49,635 nucleotides of DNA, taken from contig NZ_LMKM01000009.1 of assembly GCF_001421515.1 (NCBI RefSeq), positions 115,448-165,082 on the forward strand. Direction: 5' to 3'. Below, one piece after another: positions 9,898 through 17,689 of this stretch (the first letter of the stretch is position 1; every line of letters begins with the position of its first letter). Below the pieces are notes generated by a model. It saw only the letters and a program-made list of their open reading frames with translations. It was not told the DNA's origin and made no database searches. Both the position numbers and the translations under genes were made by a program. This stretch comes from Pedobacter sp. Leaf216. Its GTDB lineage: Bacteria > Bacteroidota > Bacteroidia > Sphingobacteriales > Sphingobacteriaceae.

Positions 9898-10203
9898 ATG
9901 GCACAAGTAAAATTAAATATCCAGGAAGGCGAACCAAGTTCATTCGATATCTACGATGAAGACGGAAAAGTTGGCGAAATGATTTTTGATATCAAAGATG
10001 CAGACCTAACCGTTTACCACACCGAAGTAGAACCTGCAAAAGAAGGAAAAGGTTATGCCAAAATGTTGCTCGATGCAATGGTAGCTTATGTACGCGAAAA
10101 TAAATTAATGGTTATTCCAATGTGTCCATACGTGCATGTTCAGTTTAAACGACATGAAGCGTTGTATGCAGATATCTGGAATAAAACAAACGAAGAAGAA
10201 TAA
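9898..10203 (+). CDS. Small GNAT N-acetyltransferase (GCN5-related, YjdJ-like)
   Basis: The 101-residue protein is the short GNAT type with acetyl-CoA-binding segment EPAKEGKGYAKMLLDAMV and the final strand VIPMCPYVHVQFKRH. This matches the YidJ/YjdJ-like minimal acetyltransferase family. The substrate is unknown. It lies 7 bases after the dioxygenase and 1 base before the esterase, so translation is probably coupled. Confidence 0.85.
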   Translation: MAQVKLNIQEGEPSSFDIYDEDGKVGEMIFDIKDADLTVYHTEVEPAKEGKGYAKMLLDAMVAYVRENKLMVIPMCPYVHVQFKRHEALYADIWNKTNEEE

Positions 10204-10204
10204 A

Positions 10205-10819
10205 ATGAAAGAACTTATAAAAGCCGGTAAAAACTTTAATCAGGCAGAAAAAGTGCTGATCATGATTCATGGTCGCGGCGGTACTGCGCAGGATATATTA
10301 TCAATGTCCGAATACCTTAATGTGTCTAAATTTGCACTCGTAGCCCCCCAGGCAGAAAATAATACCTGGTACCCACAGTCGTTCCTTGCACCACGAACTG
10401 CCAATGAGCCATCGCTAGGCAAGGCACTACAAACCTTAAAAGATACCGTCCTTTATCTCGAAGATGAAGGTTTTTCAAAAGAACAGATTTACTTACTAGG
10501 TTTTTCACAGGGTGCCTGTTTAACGCTTGATTTTGTTGCAGCCAATGCTGCCCGCTATGGTGGTGTGGTGGCTTTTACAGGTGGACTTATCGGCGAGCAG
10601 GTAGATCACCGCAATTATCATGGTAATTTCGATGGCACCCCCATTTTTATTGGCAGCAGTGATCCTGACATGCATGTGCCTGTATCAAGGGTAAAAGAAT
10701 CAACAACTTTACTCGAAAGTATGGGGGCACAGGTAACCGAAATTATTTACGAAAACATGGGACATACCATCAGCCATTCGGAAATTGAACAGGTAAATAA
10801 GCTGATTTTTAAAGATTAG
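10205..10819 (+). CDS. Alpha/beta hydrolase, carboxylesterase/phospholipase type (MhqD-like)
   Basis: The 204-residue protein shows the oxyanion segment IHGRGGTAQD, the nucleophile elbow GFSQG with Ser101, an acid at Asp153 or Asp155 (SSDPDMHVP) and His187 (MGHTIS). This is the classic YpfH/MhqD carboxylesterase layout. The ATG at 10205 directly after the GNAT stop is preferred to an in-frame ATG at 10136 that would overlap the GNAT gene. Next to the MhqO-like dioxygenase it probably hydrolyses ring-cleavage or conjugated products. Confidence 0.88.
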   Translation: MKELIKAGKNFNQAEKVLIMIHGRGGTAQDILSMSEYLNVSKFALVAPQAENNTWYPQSFLAPRTANEPSLGKALQTLKDTVLYLEDEGFSKEQIYLLGFSQGACLTLDFVAANAARYGGVVAFTGGLIGEQVDHRNYHGNFDGTPIFIGSSDPDMHVPVSRVKESTTLLESMGAQVTEIIYENMGHTISHSEIEQVNKLIFKD

Positions 10820-10827
10820 TAAAGCGA

Positions 10828-11454
10828 ATGGAAAAGGAAACAGAAAGAATAGAAGCCTTTAGTGATGGTGTTTTTGCCATTTCAGTAACCCTTTTGGTGC
10901 TCGAATTGCATGTGCCAGCACTAAAAGAAGGCAATACTGCCCTTCATTTGTTTGAAGAACTGAGGCTCCAGTGGCCCGGTTATATCGCTTTTATCATCTC
11001 TTTCTTTAGCATTTTTATTATTTGGGTTAATCACCACAAGGTTTTTAAACAGATATACAAACGAAACACAGGGCTGATGTTTGCTAACGGGCTCATTTTG
11101 TTCCTGGTTTCGCTTGTTTCTTTTCCCAGCGCCTTATTGGCCAGGTTTTTTTTAACAGATTCCAAACAGCTTTCAGTAACCATCTATACCGGCTTGTTTG
11201 TTTTAATTAACCTTGCTTTTAACCTGCTATGGCAACAGGCCACTGCTGATAAAAAATTATTGCGCCCAGGGATAAGCAACGCTGCCATCAGGCAACTCAG
11301 AAATAACTATCGCTATGGCTTCCCCACATATTTACTCGCATTTTTGCTCTCATTCTTTTATCCCAATTTTGCGCTGCTCATCTGTATTCTGCTTTGGGTA
11401 TTCTGGGCAGCATCATCAAAGAAAATTAATTTTATCGAAACACAACCCCTGTAG
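10828..11454 (+). CDS. TMEM175/DUF1211-family potassium-channel-like membrane protein
   Basis: The 208-residue protein starts with the family signature RIEAFSDGVFAISVTLLVLE (FSDGVFAI at 11-18), which forms the selectivity-filter helix in bacterial TMEM175 channels, and has about six hydrophobic helices. Bacterial members are tetrameric potassium-leak channels. It lies 9 bases after the esterase. A link to electrophile stress is possible, because potassium flux is a known response to quinone-like electrophiles in other bacteria through different channels; this is inference. Confidence 0.85.
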   Translation: MEKETERIEAFSDGVFAISVTLLVLELHVPALKEGNTALHLFEELRLQWPGYIAFIISFFSIFIIWVNHHKVFKQIYKRNTGLMFANGLILFLVSLVSFPSALLARFFLTDSKQLSVTIYTGLFVLINLAFNLLWQQATADKKLLRPGISNAAIRQLRNNYRYGFPTYLLAFLLSFFYPNFALLICILLWVFWAASSKKINFIETQPL

Positions 11455-11479
11455 TTACAGAGCTTTAAATTCATAAAAT

Positions 11480-12427
11480 ATGCAAAAATACAAAATTGCC
11501 GTACTTGATGATTATCAGGATGTGGCGAAATCATATGCCGATTGGACCGTACTTAGCGAATATGCCGATATTAAAATATTTACCGACCATTTGCACCAGG
11601 AAAATGAAATTGTAAATCGTTTAATGCCTTTTGATATCATTTGCGTAATGCGTGAGCGTACTCCTTTAACCGCAAGCCTGTTGATACAATTGCCCAACCT
11701 GAAATTGATAGTATCCACAGGTGCCAGAAATCGATCTATCGACCTTGTGGCAGCTGAAAAACTGCAAATTGAAGTGCGAAATACAGGTTATTTAGGTCAT
11801 GGCGCACTAGAGCTCACCTGGGCTTTGTTGATGGCTATTGCCAAACATATTCCGCAAGAAAATGCCAATCTCCGTGCCGGCGGATGGCAGCATATGGTAG
11901 GCAACGATTTAAAAGGTAAAACCTTGGGTATTTTGGGCCTTGGTAATCTTGGTGCACAGGTTGCAGCAGTAGCCAAAGTTTTTGAGATGGATGTAATTGC
12001 CTGGAGCGAAAACCTAACCACCGAAAAGGCAGAAGCAGGTGGGGCAAGGTATGTTGAAAAGAAAACGCTATTTGAGGAATCGGATTATTTAACCGTGCAT
12101 ATGGTATTAAGCGATAGGAGCAAAGGAATTGTTGGTGCTGATGATTTGGCTTTAATGAAAACAACGGCCTACCTGATTAATACTTCAAGAGGACCTTTGG
12201 TTGATGAAAATGCATTAATTAAATGTTTGCAGGAAAATAAGATTGCCGGAGCAGCTTTAGATGTTTTTGATAAAGAACCACTAGATGCCGATCATCCTTT
12301 TAGAACATTAAAAAATGTGCTGGCAACACCGCATATTGGCTTTGTTACGCAAGATACCTATCAGCTTTTCTTTAACGATATTGTTAAAGTTTTGGAGGAA
12401 TGGCTGCCGCAACATTCAAAAAATTAA
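11480..12427 (+). CDS. D-2-hydroxyacid dehydrogenase family protein
   Basis: The 315-residue protein has the two-domain D-2-hydroxyacid dehydrogenase layout. It has a flavodoxin-like N-terminal part, the NAD-binding GILGLGNLGAQVA, the active-site-region TSRGPLVDENAL (Arg and substrate loop), and the acid/base pair near FDKEPL and TPHIGFVT (Glu and His). It probably reduces or oxidises a 2-keto or 2-hydroxy acid. It is the last gene of the run; a CCCCTCT...AGAGGGG hairpin follows at 12449-12465. Confidence 0.88.
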   Translation: MQKYKIAVLDDYQDVAKSYADWTVLSEYADIKIFTDHLHQENEIVNRLMPFDIICVMRERTPLTASLLIQLPNLKLIVSTGARNRSIDLVAAEKLQIEVRNTGYLGHGALELTWALLMAIAKHIPQENANLRAGGWQHMVGNDLKGKTLGILGLGNLGAQVAAVAKVFEMDVIAWSENLTTEKAEAGGARYVEKKTLFEESDYLTVHMVLSDRSKGIVGADDLALMKTTAYLINTSRGPLVDENALIKCLQENKIAGAALDVFDKEPLDADHPFRTLKNVLATPHIGFVTQDTYQLFFNDIVKVLEEWLPQHSKN

Positions 12428-12440
12428 ATTTGGTATTTGA

Positions 12441-12510
12441 ATTAATTCCCCTCTTTCAGAGGGGTGTCCGCAGGACGGGGTGTTCTTTTATTGGAGCCTT
12501 TGCTTTATAT
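12441..12510. repeat. Short intergenic repeat with GC-rich hairpin (copy 1)
   Basis: After the stop at 12427 the sequence TTAATTCCCC is followed by a perfect seven-base-pair hairpin (CCCCTCT-TTC-AGAGGGG) and then GTGTCCGCAGGACGGGGTGT. A second copy with a decayed hairpin is at 19590. It may act as the operon's transcript end, although no T tract follows. Confidence 0.6.
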
Positions 12511-12515
12511 GTTAT

Positions 12516-13115
12516 AAGGTCTTCATTCCCGCGCATGCGGGAATCGTAATGCGATCGCTATGTTTCACAGACATGTTGACCTCTATGTCTAAGAAGATCG
12601 TCATACTGATCCGATTGCTATCGGATTTATTTCAGTACCTTTCCTGCTGTGTTTAAAATGTTGAGGGGCAACATAAATTCGTCCTTCTCCAGCATGGATG
12701 GATCCTATGTTTTTCGCTCCGCTCGGGCTTGCCTCGGTTAGCCACCGAAGGGCTCTTACCTTTTTCTTGATAAAAAGGTAACCAAAAATCAAGGCTTGGA
12801 ACTGATGTCGGATAAATTCGTTAAAGCTTTTTGGTCGTCAGCACAAGTTCCGCCGAAGGGGGCGGAAAGTGTGTGCTGCCTTAATGCAACGATGGAAGGA
12901 AAGGTAATGATAAAGCTTTAACGTTTTCTCCTTCCATCATTTCCTATGCCGGATAGCGTGGTGGAAATAGCGAGGTTCAGATAGCGAGGTGCAAATAGCA
13001 TGATGCAGGGAATGCGTTAAATCCGTGATTGCGAGGCTGGGGAGCGCGAGCCGAAGCAATCTTTAATGTTTTTTAACGCACGGTCGTCATTCTCGCGCAT
13101 GTGGGAATCTTAATG
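12516..13115. repeat. Long composite intergenic repeat, isolated copy of the 440-482 bp unit
   Basis: This block shares its modules, in order, with the tandem array at 35213-36887. They are the ATTCCCGC-GCAT-GCGGGAAT hairpin, the CTCCGCTCGGGCTTGCC segment, a TTACCTTTTT/AAAAAGGTAA hairpin (12756-12781), GGCTTGGAACTGATGTCGG, a CGTTAAAGCTTT/AAAGCTTTAACG inverted pair about 110 bases apart, a TTCCGCC/GGCGGAA hairpin, a CTTCCATC arm and a final ATTGCGA...AAGCAATC segment. A nested ATCCGAT-TGCT-ATCGGAT hairpin inserts near 12616. The frame at 12601-12792 is a repeat by-product. The remaining bases to the activator gene hold only the promoter element described below. Confidence 0.8.
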
Positions 13116-13405
13116 CTGATGCAATTTTAATACTACTTCGTCATGCTGTTGCTGTTTAAAATGTAGAGTAATCGTCATTGCAGTTAATTCCACATTCTGG
13201 AAACCTACTTTACTTACCTAAACAGCCGTTTTAATGGGTAATGATAAAGAAACTTTAGATTAACAATTCAATCATACTCTAAATCATTCAATACTAAAAA
13301 CCTCCTTACTTTATTTCGTCTCCAAAGTCGCTTTTTAGCGAAATATCGTGAGCCGTTTACGGTAAATAGAGCATCCTTTAGCCATACAAGGCACATTTCT
13401 TCCTT

Positions 13406-13421
13406 TGGCATGTTCTTTGAA
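13406..13421 (+). promoter_or_regulatory. Candidate sigma-54 promoter of the activator gene
   Basis: TGGCATGTTCTTTGAA has GG at 13407-13408 and G at 13419 with the ten-base spacing of -24/-12 promoters. As in the copy at 239 the final C is A. Downstream, at 13456-13473, a perfect ATTGAAT-CTAT-ATTCAAT hairpin may be an operator. Autocontrol of the activator is inferred. Confidence 0.45.
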
Positions 13422-13579
13422 TTCGCAGAATAAATAATCACAGCAAAAAATCCCTATTGAATCTATATTCAATATGCTGTAATGTCTAAAAATGCAGCAT
13501 TTGGTTCAAGATGGTGATTGATGTAATATTTAGTCAACCCAATTCCTTTAGGTATTTGGGAAAATCAATTTTGAAAAGA

Positions 13580-15265
13580 ATGAGAAAGCAAGAATCAGAT
13601 TATCGCTCTACTACAAATGTTGATGAAAACGATGCTCAGCATATTGCAAACACTTATTTTAAACAAAGGGCAGAAACGATTGCTGAACTTGAAAAGAATT
13701 TTAGTTTAGGTGAACTGTTTCAAGGCGTGTTTTCTAAGTTGAACCCCTTATTTTCGATTGATTGTGCTGCATTGGTATTGTATAATGAAAACATGGATCA
13801 CATTACGCGTGCTTACCTCACCGAGGCTATTTCCGGCCAGGTATCCTGTACCGAAATCATATCCGATCCCATTAGTCTTTCGCTCATTACAAAAGAAATT
13901 TCGGATTTTGATTTTCCTGTGCTTAAATCGCGGCTAGACTGGATTGCCGATTTTGGCGAAAACCATTGCTTAATCAATCATGCTAAAGAGTACCATTTTC
14001 ATTGCTATATTCCATTAGAAAATAACGGACGCATATGGGGCACTTTCGAGCTTCACAACAATAATCGGGAATTAAGTGCAGAAGGCTTAACTTTTTGTTG
14101 TAACATAGCCGATTTTATTGCAGGCTTATTGGCCGTAATGGAAAAACGGAATACTTTGGATTTGAACCTTGAAACAGTTCACAAAACTCAGGTTACAGAT
14201 GTTTCAGGAATATTGCTTGCCGAAGCAAAAATTAAAAATTTAGAAGACGAAATTGAAAGATTAAATACACAATTGGCCCAATTTTTAGTTTTTACACCCG
14301 AAAACGATGTGGAAACCTTTACAAGCACCGAAATTGTAGGCACCAGTGCAGAAATGCAAGAAGTTTACAAATTACTCAACAGGATCTCTTCCTCAGAAAC
14401 AACCGTATTAATTTTAGGTGAAACAGGCACCGGAAAAGAACTGATTGCAAAGGCTATTCACAATGGATCACAACGAAGAGAAAAAGAAATGGTTAAAGTA
14501 AACTGTGCCGCCATTCCGCCAAATTTAATAGAATCAGAACTTTTTGGCCACGAGAAAGGAAGTTTTACCGGTGCCACAGAAAAAAGAATAGGTAAATTTG
14601 AACAGGCCCACAAAGGCACCATATTTTTGGATGAAGTAGGAGAATTACCGCTCGATTTACAAGTAAAACTCCTTCGGGTTTTACAGGAAAAAGAAATAGA
14701 ACGTGTAGGTGGCAAAACAACCATTCCGACTGATGTACGCATTATATCAGCAACCAACAGAAATCTTTTAGCAGAAGTAGAAGCAGGAAGGTTTAGACGT
14801 GATTTATTTTACAGATTAAATGTTTTTCTTGTTTCGCTGCCTCCGCTTAGAGATAGAAAATCTGATATTCCGGTACTCGCGTCTTATTTCCTGGATAAAT
14901 TTGCAATAAAATCAAATAAAAAGCTCCAGGGATTATCAAAAAAAGCAATTTCAACAATGATGGCCTACAGCTGGCCTGGTAATGTTAGAGAGTTGGAGCA
15001 CCTGATAGAAAGGCAGGTAGTAATGGCGCAAGGAGCTTTAATTAAAGATGTCGAAATTCCTGCCAGCACAGAAAAATCCAAATCTGTTGTTGCCGGAGTT
15101 AAAACCATTTTTGAAAATGAACGCGATCACATTTTTGCTGTTTTAGAATTGTGCAACGGAAAAATCTCTGGTAAAAATGGCGCAGCAAAATTATTGGGTG
15201 TTCCTGCAACAACACTTAATTCGAAAATTAAAAGACTTGGTTTAGCTAAAAAACACATTTATTAA
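13580..15265 (+). CDS. Sigma-54-interacting transcriptional activator with GAF domain
   Basis: The 561-residue protein has a GAF-like sensor (about 40-190), a coiled linker, an AAA+ domain with Walker A GETGTGKE (about 280-287), the sigma-54 contact loop as GSFTGA (about 327-332; canonical GAFTGA) and Walker B IFLDEVGELP. A Fis-type helix-turn-helix near the end contains GAAKLLGVPATTL. The layout resembles FhlA/NorR-type enhancer-binding proteins, which sense a small ligand rather than phosphorylation. I use the ATG at 13580; an in-frame ATG at 13511 would add 23 residues. The gene lies 1.1 kb after the operon that shares its putative promoter, so control of that operon is the simplest hypothesis. 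Confidence 0.9.
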   Translation: MRKQESDYRSTTNVDENDAQHIANTYFKQRAETIAELEKNFSLGELFQGVFSKLNPLFSIDCAALVLYNENMDHITRAYLTEAISGQVSCTEIISDPISLSLITKEISDFDFPVLKSRLDWIADFGENHCLINHAKEYHFHCYIPLENNGRIWGTFELHNNNRELSAEGLTFCCNIADFIAGLLAVMEKRNTLDLNLETVHKTQVTDVSGILLAEAKIKNLEDEIERLNTQLAQFLVFTPENDVETFTSTEIVGTSAEMQEVYKLLNRISSSETTVLILGETGTGKELIAKAIHNGSQRREKEMVKVNCAAIPPNLIESELFGHEKGSFTGATEKRIGKFEQAHKGTIFLDEVGELPLDLQVKLLRVLQEKEIERVGGKTTIPTDVRIISATNRNLLAEVEAGRFRRDLFYRLNVFLVSLPPLRDRKSDIPVLASYFLDKFAIKSNKKLQGLSKKAISTMMAYSWPGNVRELEHLIERQVVMAQGALIKDVEIPASTEKSKSVVAGVKTIFENERDHIFAVLELCNGKISGKNGAAKLLGVPATTLNSKIKRLGLAKKHIY

Positions 15266-15319
15266 TCACTGTAATGCAAAAGCATTTGCGCCGGCTATTT
15301 AAAAAGTCTTGATAAAAAA

Positions 15320-15360
15320 TGGCGATACCTTGTAATTAAAGATATCGCCATTAATTTTTT
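15320..15360. terminator. Bidirectional intrinsic terminator
   Basis: A perfect eight-base-pair stem TGGCGATA (15320-15327) / TATCGCCA (15343-15350) is preceded by AAAAAA and followed by TTAATTTTTT. It can end both the activator transcript on the plus strand and the small gene on the minus strand. Confidence 0.85.
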
Positions 15361-15374
15361 AAGTTACAATTGGC

Positions 15375-15554
15375 TTAAATATCCAATTCGTAAGATGATC
15401 TTGAAGCTTTATCAGCTTGATCGAGTAAATCAGCATCGTGTTCGCCAGCCATCTCATCACTTATTACCGTGCTTTGATTTAAGGCATCTTCTTCACTTGT
15501 TAATGCATCTTCCTTATCGTCAGAAAGTTCTTCTTTATTTGGGTCTATAATCAT
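15375..15554 (-). CDS. Small acidic hypothetical protein (59 residues)
   Basis: The minus-strand frame starts with ATG at 15554 and ends with TAA at 15375. The product begins MIIDPNKEELSDDKEDALTS and ends SSYELDI, with about one residue in three acidic, no cysteine and no membrane segment. It ends just before the bidirectional terminator, and TATCTTTA upstream resembles a TAnnTTTG -7 box, so it reads as a free-standing transcription unit. I do not recognise the family; it looks disordered and soluble. Confidence 0.6.
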   Translation of the reverse strand: MIIDPNKEELSDDKEDALTSEEDALNQSTVISDEMAGEHDADLLDQADKASRSSYELDI

Positions 15555-15744
15555 GGCTTTTTTATTTAAAGATAGCCATTTAAAATAGTTTAAAGCTAAT
15601 TTTTTTGCATCAAAAAACTCAATTTTTAATTGTCTTAATTACTGTAAAACACATTTCCTGAAACTGATCATAAATTCACTTTATATCGTCAGTTTTATAA
15701 TTGTTGTATGTATTTAAGTGTTTGTTTAGCAATATGTTGTGTGT

Positions 15745-15760
15745 TGGTTTGTTTTTTGGT
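15745..15760 (+). promoter_or_regulatory. Weak candidate sigma-54-like promoter before the flavoprotein cluster
   Basis: TGGTTTGTTTTTTGGT has GG (15746-15747) and G (15758) at sigma-54 spacing and resembles the elements at 239 and 13406 in TGGT-T-GTTT-TTG. The region is T-rich, so chance is plausible. It is 36 bases before the ATG at 15796. Confidence 0.2.
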
Positions 15761-15795
15761 AAATTAAACACGTCATCCTAAAACAGTACACGATT

Positions 15796-16128
15796 ATGGC
15801 CAACGATAATTTGAAACACATTGGAGAAATGACTTCACTTTCTGAAGTAATCAATGCACTTGCAGCACAAGGTTATACTTTGGATTTTAACCTGAGAAGT
15901 AGCCAGATCGATGGTGGAGAAAATCCACTGCAAGAATTTCCTGAGCAATTTTTGATTGATAAACATTACCGCTTCGAAGGCGAATCAGACCCGGAGGATG
16001 AGGCCATTGTATATGCCATATCTTCTGTGGATGGCAAAACCAAAGGAATACTGGTAAACGGTTACGGAACTTCATCCGAAAATTGTGGTGAAGAAATAAT
16101 CAGCAAATTAAAAACAAGAACCGAATAA
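15796..16128 (+). CDS. Small conserved protein of the so-called phosphoribosylpyrophosphate synthetase-like family
   Basis: The 110-residue protein has an N-terminal helix (MTSLSEVINALAAQGYTLDF) and the conserved segment FLIDKHYRFEGESDPEDEAIVYAISS, followed by KGILVNGYG. Similar ~100-residue proteins of Bacteroidota are commonly labelled phosphoribosylpyrophosphate synthetase, but they lack the PRPP-binding loop and are far too short, so I do not accept an enzymatic role. It is 10 bases upstream of the flavoprotein and presumably belongs to the same operon. Confidence 0.75.
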   Translation: MANDNLKHIGEMTSLSEVINALAAQGYTLDFNLRSSQIDGGENPLQEFPEQFLIDKHYRFEGESDPEDEAIVYAISSVDGKTKGILVNGYGTSSENCGEEIISKLKTRTE

Positions 16129-16138
16129 TATTTTATCC

Positions 16139-17383
16139 ATGAATAAACTGAAGCTCTACGGTAAACCAGATTCTCCAGAAATTTATCCAATAAGGGATTT
16201 TTTAAAACGCAGTGTTGTCGATTTTGAATGGTTTGATATTACCCATGACGATTTGGGCTGGGGACAGGGAATAACCTCCTTTAATAATCCCGATAAACTT
16301 CCAGTTATAGAATTTCCTGATGGCAAAGTTATCATCAACCCCAGTTTATCACAAATTGCCTGCAACCTCGGCTGGATTACGCAACCAAAATATACAGAAT
16401 ACGACCTTTCCATTTATGGAGCAGGTCCCGCCGGTTTAAGTGCTGCGGTTTATGCAGCATCAGAAGGTTTAAAAACCATCCTGATTGAACGCGAAGCTAT
16501 TGGCGGGCAAGCGGGAACAAGTTCCCTGATCGAAAATTATTTAGGCTTCCCCGAAGGTATTTCCGGAGCAAACCTTGCTGAAAGGGCCAGGCAGCAAGCC
16601 CTGAAATTTGGTGTAGAAATACTGCTTTTAAAAGAGGGGATTAAAGGCACATTTTATAATAACAGAATACATGTTGATTTTGCTTCCGGTGAAAAACTGG
16701 TTGCTAAAACGAATATTTGTGCCACAGGTGTAGAATATGCAAGGTTGAACCTTCCTGATGAAAACCGCTTTTTTCATAAAGGTGTTTATTACGGGGCTGG
16801 TGCAAGCGAGGCGTTTTTCTGTCAGGATAAAGACCTGTATATAATTGGTGGCGGTAATTCGGCAGGGCAGGCAGCCACTTATTTTTCTGGCTTTGCCAAA
16901 CGGGTTTTTATGGTGATCAGAAAAGGAAATCTTGCAGAAACCCTCTCTGAATACTTAATTAAGCGCATAGCTTCTATCAAAAATATTCATGTATTGTATT
17001 ATTCGCAGGTAACAGCACTCGAAGGAGATGATTATTTGCAACGCATTAAAATTGTTAACAGCCAAAACGGAACTGAAACTTGGCACGATACCTCAAAATT
17101 GTTTATTTGTATAGGAGGGAAACCGAATACCGAATGGGCCGCCGAAACCGCAATCTGCAGAGATCGGAACGGATACCTGTATACCGGAAATGATTTAATC
17201 AATCTCGATCAATATCAGGGGTGTTGGACGTTAGACAGACCACCTTATCATTTAGAAACCAGTGTTCCCGGATCATTTGCCGCTGGCGATGTAAGGTTTA
17301 ATTCAGTTAAAAGAGTAGCATCAGCCGTTGGAGAAGGGGCCATGGCCGTTACACAGGTTCATCAATACTTATCAAAACTATAA
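16139..17383 (+). CDS. Thioredoxin-reductase-like FAD oxidoreductase lacking the redox CxxC
   Basis: The 414-residue protein has an N-terminal glutaredoxin/thioredoxin-like region (1-80) in which the usual CPxC is KPDSPE. A thioredoxin-reductase body follows: FAD motif GAGPAGLSAAVY, EREAIGGQAGTS, NADPH motif IGGGNSAGQAA, and the final FAD contact FAAGDVRFNSVKR. Where classical reductases carry CxxC before the NADPH motif, this one reads GAGASEAFFC. Both disulfide centres are therefore missing. Related cysteine-less flavoproteins are known fused to cyclic-nucleotide-binding or UBP-type zinc finger domains in Actinobacteria and Proteobacteria. The zinc finger is encoded 2 bases downstream here. 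Electron acceptor unknown. Confidence 0.88.
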   Translation: MNKLKLYGKPDSPEIYPIRDFLKRSVVDFEWFDITHDDLGWGQGITSFNNPDKLPVIEFPDGKVIINPSLSQIACNLGWITQPKYTEYDLSIYGAGPAGLSAAVYAASEGLKTILIEREAIGGQAGTSSLIENYLGFPEGISGANLAERARQQALKFGVEILLLKEGIKGTFYNNRIHVDFASGEKLVAKTNICATGVEYARLNLPDENRFFHKGVYYGAGASEAFFCQDKDLYIIGGGNSAGQAATYFSGFAKRVFMVIRKGNLAETLSEYLIKRIASIKNIHVLYYSQVTALEGDDYLQRIKIVNSQNGTETWHDTSKLFICIGGKPNTEWAAETAICRDRNGYLYTGNDLINLDQYQGCWTLDRPPYHLETSVPGSFAAGDVRFNSVKRVASAVGEGAMAVTQVHQYLSKL

Positions 17384-17385
17384 TT

Positions 17386-17658
17386 ATGGAAAGCAAAAAT
17401 ATATGCAGCCATATAATGGCCGTAAAAGCTTTAAAAACAGCAAAAGAGCGCGTTTGTGAAGAATGTATAAAACAGGGTACCGATTGGGTACACCTTCGCA
17501 CCTGCCAAACCTGTGGAGTTACTTTATGCTGCGATTCATCTCCAATGCAGCACATGTCGCACCATTGCCGTGCAGAAAAACATCCGGTTGTTATTTCATC
17601 AGAACCTGGAGAAAGATGGTTATATTGTTTCGTAGATGATGAAATGGCAGAATATTAG
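17386..17658 (+). CDS. UBP-type zinc finger protein
   Basis: The 90-residue protein is a single UBP (ZnF-UBP) domain. Cys7 and His9 (ICSH), a CEEC pair (24-27), a CQTCG pair (40-43), Cys48 and a His cluster (MQHMSHHC, EKHPV) provide the zinc ligands, and the end WLYCFVDD matches the domain's last strand. In eukaryotes the domain binds the C-terminus of ubiquitin; bacterial copies have no known ubiquitin partner. Two bases separate it from the flavoprotein, a pairing also seen as gene fusions, which suggests the two proteins act together. Confidence 0.88.
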   Translation: MESKNICSHIMAVKALKTAKERVCEECIKQGTDWVHLRTCQTCGVTLCCDSSPMQHMSHHCRAEKHPVVISSEPGERWLYCFVDDEMAEY

Positions 17659-17689
17659 GTTTTGCCATTCATCAATTTTTAGCTTTTTG

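Noticed and set aside
15796..16128. True phosphoribosylpyrophosphate synthetase
   Set aside because: At 110 residues and without the PRPP-binding loop it cannot be that enzyme; the common database name appears to be a misnomer.
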